NCBI GenBank assembly: GCA_016719895.1 | Contig: JADJYG010000019.1 | Coordinates: forward strand, 62,001-126,000 | DNA length: 64,000 nucleotides | Source: Saprospirales bacterium | GTDB lineage: Bacteria > Bacteroidota > Bacteroidia > Chitinophagales > Saprospiraceae | Reading direction: 5' to 3' | In this document: piece by piece, positions 44,327 through 53,291 of the stretch | How positions within the stretch are numbered: the first letter of the stretch is position 1 | How the letters are laid out: each line of letters starts with the position of its first letter | Made by a program: the position numbers and the translations under genes | Notes under the pieces: model-generated | Told to the model about the DNA's origin: nothing | Databases searched by the model: none | The model's input: only the letters and a program-made list of their open reading frames with translations

Positions 44327-46495
44327 TCAATAAACCACCGGCGCTTTCATCTGGTACAGCATAAAAGCCAGGAGGTCGGCGGCCTCTTCCAGCAATTTAC
44401 CGGTAGGTTTGCCGGCGCCGTGGCCGGCGCTGGTTTCGATGCGGATGAGCGCGGGGTTGTCGCCCTGCTGATGCGCCTGCAGGGCCGCGGCAAACTTGAA
44501 CGAGTGCGCGGGCACCACCCGGTCGTCGTGGTCGGCCGTAGTGATCATCGTGGCCGGATAGGCGGTCTTCCTGAGGTTATGCAAAGGCGAATACCGGATC
44601 AGGCAGGGGTACTCGGCAGCATCGTCACTGCGGCCGTAATCCACCGCCCAGGCATAACCAATGGTAAACTTATGATACCGGAGCATATCGAGCACGCCCA
44701 CCCGCGGGAAACACACGCCGAAAAGGTCTGGGCGCTGGGTCATACAGGCGCCCACCAGCAAGCCGCCGTTCGAGCCGCCTTCGATAGCCAGCCGGGCAGG
44801 GCTGGAATATTTGTTGGCAACCAGGTATTCGGCCGCCGCGATAAAGTCGTCGAAAACATTTTGTTTCCGGCACTTCGTACCGGCCTTGTGCCATTCTTCG
44901 CCAAATTCGCCCCCGCCGCGGATGTTGGCCACGGCATATATCCCGTTGTTTTCGAGCAAGGCAGCCCGCGAAGCCGAAAAACCGGGCGTCACCGAAATAT
45001 TAAAGCCGCCATAGCCATACAGCAAAGCAGGGCTCCGGCCGTCTTTGGCAAAACGCTTTTTCCGCGTAATAAACATCGGCACGCGGGTACCGTCCTTGCT
45101 GGTTATCCAAACCTGCTCGGTGGTGAACGCGCCGGGGTCAAAATTCAATTTCGGCGCCTTGAAAACCGCCGGCGCCAGGGTGCGCATATCGAGCGCATAA
45201 ATGGTGGTCGGGCGTAAAAAAGATTGAAAGGAAAAGAACGCCTGCGGCTCGTCGCGCTTGCCGCTCACGGCGCCCACCGTACCGATTTCCGGCAGTGGCA
45301 CCTCTTTCAGCAATTTGCCGTCGAGGCTGAACACCCGCAGGGCACTGGATGCATGGTGCAGGTACGAACACACGATCTTATCGCCGCAAACGGCAGCGCC
45401 CTGCAACACATCATCGGCGTCTTCCGGGATCAGCGTTTGCCAATTGGCCTCGGCCGGGCGGGCGGCATTGATCAGGATCAGGCGTTGGTTGGGCGCCTGG
45501 TGATTGGTCAGCGCCATCAACTGGTCGCCCAGGTTTTCGATCACCGTAAAATCGTAATCAAATCTGGTATACACCGGGGTCAGGACCGAAGCCGGCTTGG
45601 CCAGGTCTTTGAAATACAACATATTGCCGCTGGTGCTTTCGCTGCCGTACAAACAAAGAAAACGCTCGTCATCGGTGGTAGCGGCGTTGAAGTAATAATT
45701 GGGATGCGCCGGATCGCTATACACCAGCAGGTCGGCTTTTTGCGGCGTGCCCAACTGGTGGTAATAAATGGCGCTGAGCTGATTGGCGCCTTTGAGTTCA
45801 TCGCCGGTCCTGGGCTCCGGATAACGCGTGTAGTAGAACCCGTTTCCTGCCCAGCCGATGGCGGTAAACTTCGCCCACTGAATACGGTCGGTGAGCAGGG
45901 CGCCGCTTTGCAGGTCTTTGACCAAAATGGTCCGCCAATCAGAGCCGCCTTCCGAAATGCCGTATGCCAGGTAGCGGCCGTCTTTGGAAAAGCCGTACTC
46001 CTGCAGCGAGGTGGTGCCGTCGGCGCTGAACGTGTTGGGGTCGAGTACCAGTTGGGACGGCCCGTCGAGCGTTTCCTGCCGGTACAGCACGCTTTGGTTT
46101 TGAAGTCCGTCGTTTTTAAAATAGTAATAGTACCCGGCTTTTTTGAAGGGGGTGCTGAATTTTTCAAAGTTCCAGATTTGCTTCAAACGCTCCCGGATCT
46201 TGGTTCGAAACGGAATTTTCTCCAAATAACCAAAGGTCAGGGCATTCTGGCGCTGCACCCAGTCTTTCGTTTCGGCACTCTGGTCGTCTTCGAGCCAACG
46301 GTACGGATCTTTAATGACGGCGCCGAAGTAGTTGTCTTCCACGGCGGGGTCGATACGTGTCTGCGGGTATTGCACGGGGATTTTTTTAAACTCCATGGAT
46401 TGAGCATTGGAATCGACGCCCCGGGAAGGGCCGCAGGAAACCGCTGCGAAGAGGGGCAGGATAAACCAACAATTTTTTAGAATTCGCGTTCGCAT
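44327..46495 (-). CDS. Prolyl oligopeptidase (S9A), lipoprotein
   Basis: The start is set at MRTRILKN, giving a lipoprotein signal with cysteine in FAAVSCGPS; 26 upstream codons are dropped. A seven-bladed propeller (about residues 90-420) precedes an alpha/beta-hydrolase peptidase domain. The catalytic serine lies in IEGGSNGGLLVG (residue 575), the aspartate in TADHDDRVVP and the histidine in SAGHGAGKP. DPYRWLEDDQS near the N-terminus is a family hallmark. The enzyme cleaves short proline-containing peptides, probably in the periplasm or at the outer membrane. Confidence 0.94.
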   Translation of the reverse strand: MRTRILKNCWFILPLFAAVSCGPSRGVDSNAQSMEFKKIPVQYPQTRIDPAVEDNYFGAVIKDPYRWLEDDQSAETKDWVQRQNALTFGYLEKIPFRTKIRERLKQIWNFEKFSTPFKKAGYYYYFKNDGLQNQSVLYRQETLDGPSQLVLDPNTFSADGTTSLQEYGFSKDGRYLAYGISEGGSDWRTILVKDLQSGALLTDRIQWAKFTAIGWAGNGFYYTRYPEPRTGDELKGANQLSAIYYHQLGTPQKADLLVYSDPAHPNYYFNAATTDDERFLCLYGSESTSGNMLYFKDLAKPASVLTPVYTRFDYDFTVIENLGDQLMALTNHQAPNQRLILINAARPAEANWQTLIPEDADDVLQGAAVCGDKIVCSYLHHASSALRVFSLDGKLLKEVPLPEIGTVGAVSGKRDEPQAFFSFQSFLRPTTIYALDMRTLAPAVFKAPKLNFDPGAFTTEQVWITSKDGTRVPMFITRKKRFAKDGRSPALLYGYGGFNISVTPGFSASRAALLENNGIYAVANIRGGGEFGEEWHKAGTKCRKQNVFDDFIAAAEYLVANKYSSPARLAIEGGSNGGLLVGACMTQRPDLFGVCFPRVGVLDMLRYHKFTIGYAWAVDYGRSDDAAEYPCLIRYSPLHNLRKTAYPATMITTADHDDRVVPAHSFKFAAALQAHQQGDNPALIRIETSAGHGAGKPTGKLLEEAADLLAFMLYQMKAPVVY

Positions 46496-46532
46496 GATTG
46501 GAATCTTTATGAAAAGACATGAATACCTGAAG

Positions 46533-46540
46533 TACTTTTG
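46533..46540 (+). promoter_or_regulatory. -7 promoter element (TACTTTTG) upstream of the exported coiled-coil gene
   Basis: TACTTTTGCGGG matches TAnnTTTG, 67 nt upstream of the ATG at 46608. It may drive that gene and murB together. Confidence 0.45.
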
Positions 46541-46607
46541 CGGGCGCAAATTAGTACCTGCAGCGGATAGCAACCGATCAAAATCGCGCTTTAGCGACTA
46601 TATTTCC

Positions 46608-47798
46608 ATGAAAAACACGCTCTGCCTGTTTAAAATACTCCGGATAAGCGCACTGGCCCTGCTCGGCCAGGTGTATGCGTATGCGCAAACCCCTGCTTTC
46701 CCTGCGCTCGATACCCTGCCGGCGCCGCTCGACAGCCTGCCCGAATACGAAATCCGGGCCTTCGCCCAACACCTGGCCAGCCAGGCCGCCGACATTCGCG
46801 ACCTTTACGCCCGCCAGGCCGAACGCTCAACGCTCGAACGCGAAGTAGCCGCCGACCAGCTGGCCGCCGCCGAAGCGGATACCCTCGCTGCCAAAGACGA
46901 ACGCAAAACGCTGGCCAAAATCCTGAAAACCAACAAAGAAGCAGAAAAAGCCGCCCTCCGGCAATTGCAAAAAGCGGAAAAAGCCACCGAACTGGCCGCC
47001 GCGTTGCTGGAGGCCGACTCCGCAGCGGTGTACAAAAATTTGCCGAAGGCGTATAAAACGGTGGCCGGCCTGCTCCCCCGACCCGAAACGATATCCGAAC
47101 CCCCGATTGCCGGGGTGATCGGCGCAGTGGCCGTTTCGGACCCTTCAGAAACGCCGCCGCCAGTTGCCGGCGAGGCCGGTCTTCCAGCCGCCGAACCCGC
47201 CACAACGCCGGAAGAAAAAAAAGACGCCAAAAAAGCCGGCGCCCGGCCGGTGGTCAAGCCCTACGACCCGGCTGCCGACGTGCTGCTTCGCCCGCCGCCG
47301 CGCCCCTGTACGTTGCGCGTAGATACGCGGGATGAATTTTCGGGCGAGCGGCGCAGAGAGTTGGAAAAAGAAGAATTGTTGCGTTTTACCAACCCTTCGC
47401 TGCGGGCATATTTTCCGGACCGCGAACACGTCATTTGCCAGGCATCCGTAGCGGCCAACAGCGGGACGTACGTCCTCCACCTCAGTTTTACCGTCAACGA
47501 CGCCAATGCCCGGCGTTCCTTTGGCAGCTTGCCCCGCAATAGCATGGCGGTCCTGAAATTTCTCGATGGCGAGACCCTCACGCTGTTTAACCTCCGCGCC
47601 GACGAAGGTAAACCCGGCGACGATAACGCCAGCTTTTTATTCAACGGGCAGTATGTCATCGACCCCGGTATGGTAAAAAAGATGCAGCGGTCGCTACTGG
47701 ACAAGTTGCGCATCGCCTGGGCGACCGGCTATGAAGACTACGATGTTCACAATGTGGATTTTCTGGCGCGGCAGTTATCCTGCCTGTTAAAAAATTAA
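46608..47798 (+). CDS. Exported protein with coiled coil, unknown function
   Basis: The protein has 396 residues from MKNTLCLFKILR; the longer frame upstream overlaps the divergent gene. A signal peptide (ending YAYAQ) is followed by an Ala/Glu-rich coiled coil (about 55-150). A Pro/Ala-rich linker with a Lys-rich patch comes next, then a folded C-terminal domain of about 130 residues (REHVICQASVAANSGTYVLHLSFTV, SMAVLKFLDGETLTLFNLRADEG, and a final FLARQLSCLLKN). I do not recognise the family. It lies 34 bp before murB and may be co-transcribed, which would fit an envelope role. This is an inference. Confidence 0.75.
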   Translation: MKNTLCLFKILRISALALLGQVYAYAQTPAFPALDTLPAPLDSLPEYEIRAFAQHLASQAADIRDLYARQAERSTLEREVAADQLAAAEADTLAAKDERKTLAKILKTNKEAEKAALRQLQKAEKATELAAALLEADSAAVYKNLPKAYKTVAGLLPRPETISEPPIAGVIGAVAVSDPSETPPPVAGEAGLPAAEPATTPEEKKDAKKAGARPVVKPYDPAADVLLRPPPRPCTLRVDTRDEFSGERRRELEKEELLRFTNPSLRAYFPDREHVICQASVAANSGTYVLHLSFTVNDANARRSFGSLPRNSMAVLKFLDGETLTLFNLRADEGKPGDDNASFLFNGQYVIDPGMVKKMQRSLLDKLRIAWATGYEDYDVHNVDFLARQLSCLLKN

Positions 47799-47832
47799 TG
47801 TCGCCGTACCGCCACGGCCCTTCCGAATCATC

Positions 47833-48843
47833 ATGCAGCCATCCAGCAACATTTCGCTCCTGCCCTACAATACTTTTGGCCTTCCGGCGAAAGCGGCCCA
47901 CTTTGTTGAAATACAATCGGTGGAGGAGTTGCAACTGGCGCTTCAATGGGGTTTTGAGCCCGTGCTCATCCTGGGCGGTGGCAGTAATATACTCTTCACG
48001 CGGGATTGGCCGGGGTTGGTGGTGCGCAATACGATCCGCGGCATCGAGGTCGTCCGGCGGTTCAAACGGCGCGTGTGGGTGCGCGCAGGCGGCGGCACGG
48101 TTTGGCACGACTTTGTCCGGTGGGCCGTGCAGCACAGCTTTGGCGGCGTCGAAAACCTGAGCCTTATTCCGGGTTCGGTGGGCGCCGCCCCGGTCCAGAA
48201 TATCGGGGCTTACGGGGTGGAGCTGAAGGATATCTTCGTAGCGCTGGAGGCCGTCGAACTGGCCTCCGGGCGGCGGCGGCGGTTCGGGCGGGCCGAATGC
48301 CGCTTTGGATACCGCGACAGTATCTTCAAACAGGCGGAAAAAGGGCGCTACTGCATTACGTCGGTCACCTTTTCCCTCAGCCTTGCCGGTCACCGGCTGA
48401 ACACCGCATACGGCGACCTTCAAAAGACCCTGGCGTCGATGGGTATTTCGGCGCCAACCATCGCCGACGTGAGCGAGGCCGTGGTCCGCATCCGGTCGTC
48501 CAAGTTACCTGACCCGGCCGTGACCGGCAACTGCGGCAGTTTTTTCAAAAACCCCGAAGTGACCCGCCCGGTGCTGACAAACATACAACGCACGCACCCT
48601 GCCGTTCCCCATTTCGACCTGCCGGATGGCCGGGTAAAAATACCCGCCGGGTGGTTGATTGAACAGTGCGGCTGGAAAGGGAAACGCGTCGGAAATACAG
48701 GCTGTTATGAAAAACAGGCCCTGGTACTCGTCAATCACGGCGGCGCTACCGGCGCAGAAGTACAGGCGCTGGCATGGGCGATCATAGCAGCGGTGGAGCG
48801 GCAATTCGGCATTCGGCTCGAAGCGGAGGTGAACATTTTATAA
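47833..48843 (+). CDS. murB: UDP-N-acetylenolpyruvoylglucosamine reductase
   Basis: The 336-residue FAD enzyme reduces UDP-GlcNAc-enolpyruvate to UDP-MurNAc, the second step of peptidoglycan precursor synthesis. The FAD-binding motif is PVLILGGGSNILFTRDWPG. NLSLIPGSVGAAPVQNIGAYGVE and FGYRDSIFK follow, with the catalytic serine in GNCGSFFKNP. The presence of the Y-x-x-x-F/Y-R-D segment and the length make it a type I MurB. A large repeat island begins about 140 bp downstream. Confidence 0.95.
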   Translation: MQPSSNISLLPYNTFGLPAKAAHFVEIQSVEELQLALQWGFEPVLILGGGSNILFTRDWPGLVVRNTIRGIEVVRRFKRRVWVRAGGGTVWHDFVRWAVQHSFGGVENLSLIPGSVGAAPVQNIGAYGVELKDIFVALEAVELASGRRRRFGRAECRFGYRDSIFKQAEKGRYCITSVTFSLSLAGHRLNTAYGDLQKTLASMGISAPTIADVSEAVVRIRSSKLPDPAVTGNCGSFFKNPEVTRPVLTNIQRTHPAVPHFDLPDGRVKIPAGWLIEQCGWKGKRVGNTGCYEKQALVLVNHGGATGAEVQALAWAIIAAVERQFGIRLEAEVNIL

Positions 48844-48983
48844 AACAACACACCGCACAAAAAAGCCATCCCGTCTTTTCGACAGAATGGCACAACATAA
48901 CCATGAAAACAATTAACCAATCAAATGCTAAGCCCTTTCTGGTGAAGTGTTTTCAAAAAATCGTGCCAAATCGAATACAAGAA

Positions 48984-49670
48984 GGACAGGATCGACGGGA
49001 TTTTTGAATTTGGACAGGATTTTTTTGCCCGTAGAGTGATGGGACAGGATTTCTCAGGATTGACAGGATTTTTTTCTCCCGTAGAGTGATGGGACAGGAT
49101 TGACAGGAATTTTTTCTCTCGTAGAGGGATGGGACAGGATTTGCAGGATTTCTCAGGATTGACAGGATTTTTTTCTCCCGTAGAGTGATGGGACAGGATT
49201 GACAGGAATTTTTTCTCTCGTAGAGGGATGGGACAGGATTTGCAGGATTTTGCAGGATTGACAGGATTTTGCAGCCCCATCAAAAAGAAAAAGCCTGTCA
49301 ATCTGCAAATCCTGATTCTGCAAAAATCGGTCCGAAATCTGCAAATCCTGTCCCATCAAAAATCCTGTCGATCCTGCAAATCTCCGCAAAAGCCTGTCAT
49401 CCCAAAATCCTGCAAACTCCCAAACGCAAAATCCTGTTGATCCTGCAAAATCCTGCAAATCCTGTCCCATCACTCTACGCAAAAAAATCCTGTCGATCCT
49501 GCAAAATCCTGCAAATCCTGTCCCATCACTCTACGCAAAAAAATCCTGTCGATCCTGCAAAATCCTGCAAATCCTGTCCCATCACTCTACGCAAAAAAAT
49601 CCTGTCGATCCTGCAAAATCCTGCAAAATCCTGTCCCATCACTCTACGCAAAAAAATCCTGTCAATCCAG
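48984..49670. repeat. CAGGATT-word repeat island with two halves in opposite orientation
   Basis: The first half (to about 49270) carries forward words (gggacaggattgacagg). Five GTAGAG(T/G)GATGGGACAGGAT heads start at 49031, 49081, 49121, 49180 and 49220; a 99-bp block is tandemly duplicated. The second half carries the reverse complement, including four tandem units of 56-57 bp whose CTCTACG boxes end near 49479, 49535, 49591 and 49648. The island can fold as a giant inverted repeat and is the main content of the 818-bp gap after murB. The stop codon of the TIR gene lies inside its right edge. The same family occurs after dnaN. Confidence 0.9.
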
Positions 49671-50441
49671 TCTTCTCCTGTCCAATACCGTGTCCGTATC
49701 GGGCCGGAGCGGGACATCCAGGGGTGCTTGCACCGGATTTTCCCGGTAATAGCGATCTGGAAGGGGCTGGTAGGGCAAAGATTCCGGGGTATACATATAA
49801 TACATCCGCGGAGCGCAGGAGCTGAAATACCAGCTGGTGATCATATAAAACAAGGCAAACAAGAGCACCACGCCGGCCCAGCCCGGCAGGGGTTTGAGAG
49901 CATCCGGCGCGGATGGCAGCAGGGCGGGGCGGGAGAAATCGTCGACCGGCAAGCCGAGGCGGTGGTGTTCTTCTATCCAATTGCGCCGGAGTTTTTCGAC
50001 GGCCAGTTCCAACTGATTCACGATTTCCAGGTAGCCGTTTTCTTCCGGCTTGAGTTCTGCCAGGGTTTTCTTCGCACCCAGGGGCGCAAACCCCGCCAGC
50101 CCGGAATGTTTCTTCCAATGCGAAGGCGCGAGCAGGACCGGGTAAACCCGCACATAATTTTCGCCCAGATCGATGTACCGGGCCACGGCCCGCGGCACCT
50201 CTTCCTGTTGGATATGTGCGGCGCTCAGCGCATGGTACGAGGTAAGGAACAAATAAATGTGCGCGGCTTCCAGCTGGTCCAGCATATCGTCCCATTGATA
50301 GGGCGCCAACGCGCCGGGTGCGGGAAAAGGGTTGTGCCAAATACGCAAAAAGTACTTTTCCTGAAGCGGCTTCAGCCACTTGAGCAGGGTATCGAGATAC
50401 GGCTTGTCGGCCGGTGCGTAGGATATGTAAACGCGCAACAT
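49662..50441 (-). CDS. TIR-domain protein with C-terminal transmembrane helix
   Basis: The 259-residue protein starts at MLRVYISYAPADKPYL; the 42 codons upstream are not conserved and cover the likely promoter. The TIR domain spans about 1-150: VYISYAPADKPYLDTLLKWL, YLFLTSYHAL and a Glu-containing helix (HIQQEEVPRAV) at the place of the catalytic glutamate. A helical linker follows, then one transmembrane helix (GWAGVVLLFALFYMITSWYF near 205-225) and a Pro/Tyr-rich tail. TIR domains either assemble signalling complexes or cleave NAD+, sometimes in anti-phage defence. A TACTTTTC near-match to the -7 element lies at 50482-50489. Confidence 0.8.
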   Translation of the reverse strand: MLRVYISYAPADKPYLDTLLKWLKPLQEKYFLRIWHNPFPAPGALAPYQWDDMLDQLEAAHIYLFLTSYHALSAAHIQQEEVPRAVARYIDLGENYVRVYPVLLAPSHWKKHSGLAGFAPLGAKKTLAELKPEENGYLEIVNQLELAVEKLRRNWIEEHHRLGLPVDDFSRPALLPSAPDALKPLPGWAGVVLLFALFYMITSWYFSSCAPRMYYMYTPESLPYQPLPDRYYRENPVQAPLDVPLRPDTDTVLDRRRLD

Positions 50442-50640
50442 AATCCAGCTGTTCGGGAAAGTCCGGTGGTGGCTTCCGGCCGAAAAGTACGAAAAAAAAT
50501 CGGATTCCGGCATATAAACCCCTGTTGCACCCTGTATAACACACAGCAGTACTCTGACAAACATCACTCATTCGCCTGACAAATATCATCAACCGCCCTT
50601 CGATATCGCCCGACCTTTCGACCTGTTTTTAACAAAAAAG

Positions 50641-50823
50641 ATGGAAATAATTTTCTTGCTCATCCTGATCAGCCTGCTGGTTGCCGCCGGGTTTTTAGTG
50701 GCATACTTGTGGGCGACAAAATCGGGCCAGTTTGACGACGATTACACGCCTTCCGTTCGCATCCTTTTCGACGACGAACTGATCGAAAACAAACAGGGCG
50801 AAAGAGCGGAAAAATCGAAGTAA
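50641..50823 (+). CDS. ccoS: Cbb3 oxidase maturation protein CcoS
   Basis: The 60-residue protein has one N-terminal membrane helix followed by the CcoS signature WATKSGQFDDDYTP. CcoS is required for cofactor (copper and heme) insertion into cbb3 oxidase. It is the first gene of the cco cluster, 32 bp before ccoNO. No CcoI copper ATPase gene precedes it here, although they are often adjacent. Confidence 0.93.
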   Translation: MEIIFLLILISLLVAAGFLVAYLWATKSGQFDDDYTPSVRILFDDELIENKQGERAEKSK

Positions 50824-50855
50824 AACGAAATCCGCAACGCATTATTAACGAAATT

Positions 50856-52997
50856 ATGAGCCGTATCGAACAATTTCAGTACGACAACCGCATTGTCCGC
50901 GCCTTTGGGATGGCCACCTTCATTTGGGGAGTAGTCGGGACGCTGGTAGGACTTACCCTTGCCTTCCAGCTCATTTACCCGGAACTCAACCTGAGCCAAA
51001 CCGGGATTCCTTACCTCAGCTTCGGGCGCCTGCGCCCCCTGCACACGAACGCGGTCATCTTTGCCTTTATTGGCAACGGCATTTTTATGGGCGTGTATTA
51101 TTCGCTCCAACGGCTGCTGAAAGCCCGTATGATAAGCGACGCTTTGTCGTGGATACATTTTTGGGGCTGGCAAGCCGTGATCTTGTGCGCAACATTCACG
51201 TTGCCCCTGGGAATTACGACCAGCAGCGAATATGCCGAGTTGGCCTGGCCAATCGATATATTAATCACGTTGATCTGGGTAGTTTTCGGGATAAACATGT
51301 TTGGCACGATTCTCAAACGGCGGGAAAGCCACTTATATGTGGCGATCTGGTTTTACATCGCCACCTGGATCACCGTGGCGATACTCCATATCGTGCGGAG
51401 CATTGAACTGCCCTATTCCCTGTTCGGCAGTTATCCGCTTTTTGTCGGCGTGCAGGATGCCCTCGTGCAATGGTGGTATGGCCACAACGCCGTGGCGTTC
51501 TTTCTGACCACGCCTTACCTCGGCATCATGTATTATTTTATGCCGAAAGCCGCCAACCGCCCGGTGTATTCATACAAGCTGTCGATCATTCACTTCTGGG
51601 CACTGATCTTCATCTACATCTGGGCCGGGCCGCACCACCTGCTCTATTCCGCTTTGCCCGATTGGGTGCAATCGCTGGGCACCGTATTTTCGATCATGCT
51701 GATCGCGCCTTCCTGGGGCGGCATGCTCAACGGCCTGCTTACCCTGCGCGGCGCCTGGGACCGCGTCCGGCAGGATCCGGTGCTAAAATTCATGGTGGTG
51801 GCTGTGACGGCTTATGGCATGGCCACTTTTGAAGGCCCGATGTTGTCGGTGAAAAGCGTCAATGCCATCAGCCATTTCACCGACTGGACGATCGCCCACG
51901 TACACGTCGGCGCTTTGGGCTGGAACGGCTTTCTGACCTTCGGCGTACTGTACTGGCTGTGGCCGCGGATGTACCGCACGCCGCTCTATTCCGTCAAACT
52001 GGCCAACATACATTTCTGGATCGGCACCCTGGGTATTATTTTCTACGCCGTTCCAATGTATTTTGCAGGCTGGACGCAAAGCCTGATGTGGAAAGAATTT
52101 ACGCCCGAAGGCACCCTGGCTTGGGGTAATTTCCTGGACACCGTCACCCAGATCATGCCGATGTACGCTATGCGCGCCCTGGGCGGCACCTTGTTTTTTG
52201 TCGGCGTTTGCATTGGGGTATACAACCTGATCAAAACGGCGGGGCAAGGCTCCTTCCTGTCGAACGAAGCGGCAGAAGCTCCCGCCCGCGAACCGCGTCC
52301 CGTATCAACCGCCGGCCAATACTGGCACAGGTGGATTGAACAACGCCCGATTCAAATGTTGCTCGCAAGCGCTGTCCTGATCTCCATTGGCGGTATCGTT
52401 CAAATTATTCCGATGGTGTTTGTCGAAAGCCAGGTGCCTAAAATCTCGACGGTAAAACCCTATACACCGCTTGAACTGGCTGGACGCGACATTTATATCC
52501 GGGAAGGTTGCGTAGGGTGCCACTCCCAAATGGTCCGGCCATTCCGCAGTGAAACGGCCCGTTACGGCGAATACTCCAAATCCGGCGAGTATGTGTTCGA
52601 CCGGCCTTTCCTGTGGGGCAGCAAGCGCACCGGCCCGGATCTGCAGCGCGAGGGCGGTAAATACCCCAACAGCTGGCACTACAACCACATGATCGACCCG
52701 CGCACCATGTCGCCGGGTTCCATCATGCCGCAGTACCCGCACCTCGCCGACAACGAACTCGACCTGAGTGAACTGCCGGCCAAAATATCGGCTTTACGCC
52801 GGCTCGGAACACCCTATCCGGCGGGAATGGAAGAACGGGCCATCACCGACGCCCAACAGCAGGCGAAAAAAGTGGCCGGCAAACTCAAGGAAGAAGGAAT
52901 CAAAGATGAAGGCATGGAAACCAAGGAAATCATGGCCATCATCGCCTACCTCCAGCGCCTGGGTACCGATATCAAAGTTGAACCCGGTGGACGGTAG
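50856..52997 (+). CDS. ccoNO: Cbb3-type cytochrome c oxidase subunits I and II fused (CcoNO)
   Basis: The protein has 713 residues. The N-terminal part (about 1-470) is the 12-helix catalytic subunit, with heme/copper ligands in LHTNAV, YGHNAVAFF, AGPHHLLY and IAHVHVGALGWNG. The C-terminal part (from about 495) is the membrane-anchored monoheme CcoO, with CVGCHSQMVRPF starting at residue 552. Fusion of the two is common in Bacteroidota. The enzyme reduces O2 at low oxygen tension and pumps protons. The stop codon lies within a GACGGTA tandem repeat, so the final residues (VEPGGR) may be affected by repeat growth. Confidence 0.96.
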   Translation: MSRIEQFQYDNRIVRAFGMATFIWGVVGTLVGLTLAFQLIYPELNLSQTGIPYLSFGRLRPLHTNAVIFAFIGNGIFMGVYYSLQRLLKARMISDALSWIHFWGWQAVILCATFTLPLGITTSSEYAELAWPIDILITLIWVVFGINMFGTILKRRESHLYVAIWFYIATWITVAILHIVRSIELPYSLFGSYPLFVGVQDALVQWWYGHNAVAFFLTTPYLGIMYYFMPKAANRPVYSYKLSIIHFWALIFIYIWAGPHHLLYSALPDWVQSLGTVFSIMLIAPSWGGMLNGLLTLRGAWDRVRQDPVLKFMVVAVTAYGMATFEGPMLSVKSVNAISHFTDWTIAHVHVGALGWNGFLTFGVLYWLWPRMYRTPLYSVKLANIHFWIGTLGIIFYAVPMYFAGWTQSLMWKEFTPEGTLAWGNFLDTVTQIMPMYAMRALGGTLFFVGVCIGVYNLIKTAGQGSFLSNEAAEAPAREPRPVSTAGQYWHRWIEQRPIQMLLASAVLISIGGIVQIIPMVFVESQVPKISTVKPYTPLELAGRDIYIREGCVGCHSQMVRPFRSETARYGEYSKSGEYVFDRPFLWGSKRTGPDLQREGGKYPNSWHYNHMIDPRTMSPGSIMPQYPHLADNELDLSELPAKISALRRLGTPYPAGMEERAITDAQQQAKKVAGKLKEEGIKDEGMETKEIMAIIAYLQRLGTDIKVEPGGR

Positions 52998-53125
52998 ACG
53001 GTAGACGGTTGACGGTAGACGGTCGCTTTTCCCGTCTACCGTCCACCGTCCACCGTCCACCCCCGAGGTCTCGGGGTCCACCGTCCACCCCCGAGGTCTC
53101 GGGGTCAACCGTCCACCGTCCACCG
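52988..53125. repeat. GACGGTA/CCGTCCAC word repeat inside the cco operon
   Basis: Forward words (GGTAGACGGTAGACGGTTGACGG) are followed by reverse-complement words (CCGTCTACCGTCCACCGTCC). Two 28-bp tandem units each contain the hairpin CCCCGAG-GT-CTCGGGG (53061-53076 and 53089-53104). The repeat fills the gap between ccoNO and ccoQ and could form stable mRNA hairpins that set subunit ratios. Confidence 0.85.
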
Positions 53126-53132
53126 AAAAAAA

Positions 53133-53291
53133 ATGTACAAATACCTCCTCCAATCCGTCGAAGGCATCCAGTGGTTCGCTATTGCGGCCTTACTGATCTT
53201 TTTCAGCACCTTTTGTTTTGCCCTGATTCGTGTTTTTTTCAGCAAAAAAAGCAATCTGGACAAAATGGCCCGCCTGCCTCTGGAAGACTGA
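53133..53291 (+). CDS. ccoQ: Small cbb3 oxidase subunit CcoQ-like
   Basis: This 52-residue frame has one hydrophobic helix (GIQWFAIAALLIFFSTFCFALI) flanked by short polar ends (MYKYLLQSVE and KKSNLDKMARLPLED). Size, topology and its position between ccoNO and ccoP fit the CcoQ/FixQ subunit, which stabilises the oxidase. Sequence conservation in this family is low, so the call rests on context. The start codon follows the repeat by only 8 bp and has no clear Shine-Dalgarno, as is usual in Bacteroidota. Confidence 0.8.
   Translation: MYKYLLQSVEGIQWFAIAALLIFFSTFCFALIRVFFSKKSNLDKMARLPLED

Noticed and set aside
48903..49007. 34-codon open frame after murB
   Set aside because: It runs into the repeat island for its last third and has no recognisable features.
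48984..49670. CRISPR array
   Set aside because: The words are degenerate, unevenly spaced and inverted halfway. There are no unique spacers of constant length and no cas genes.
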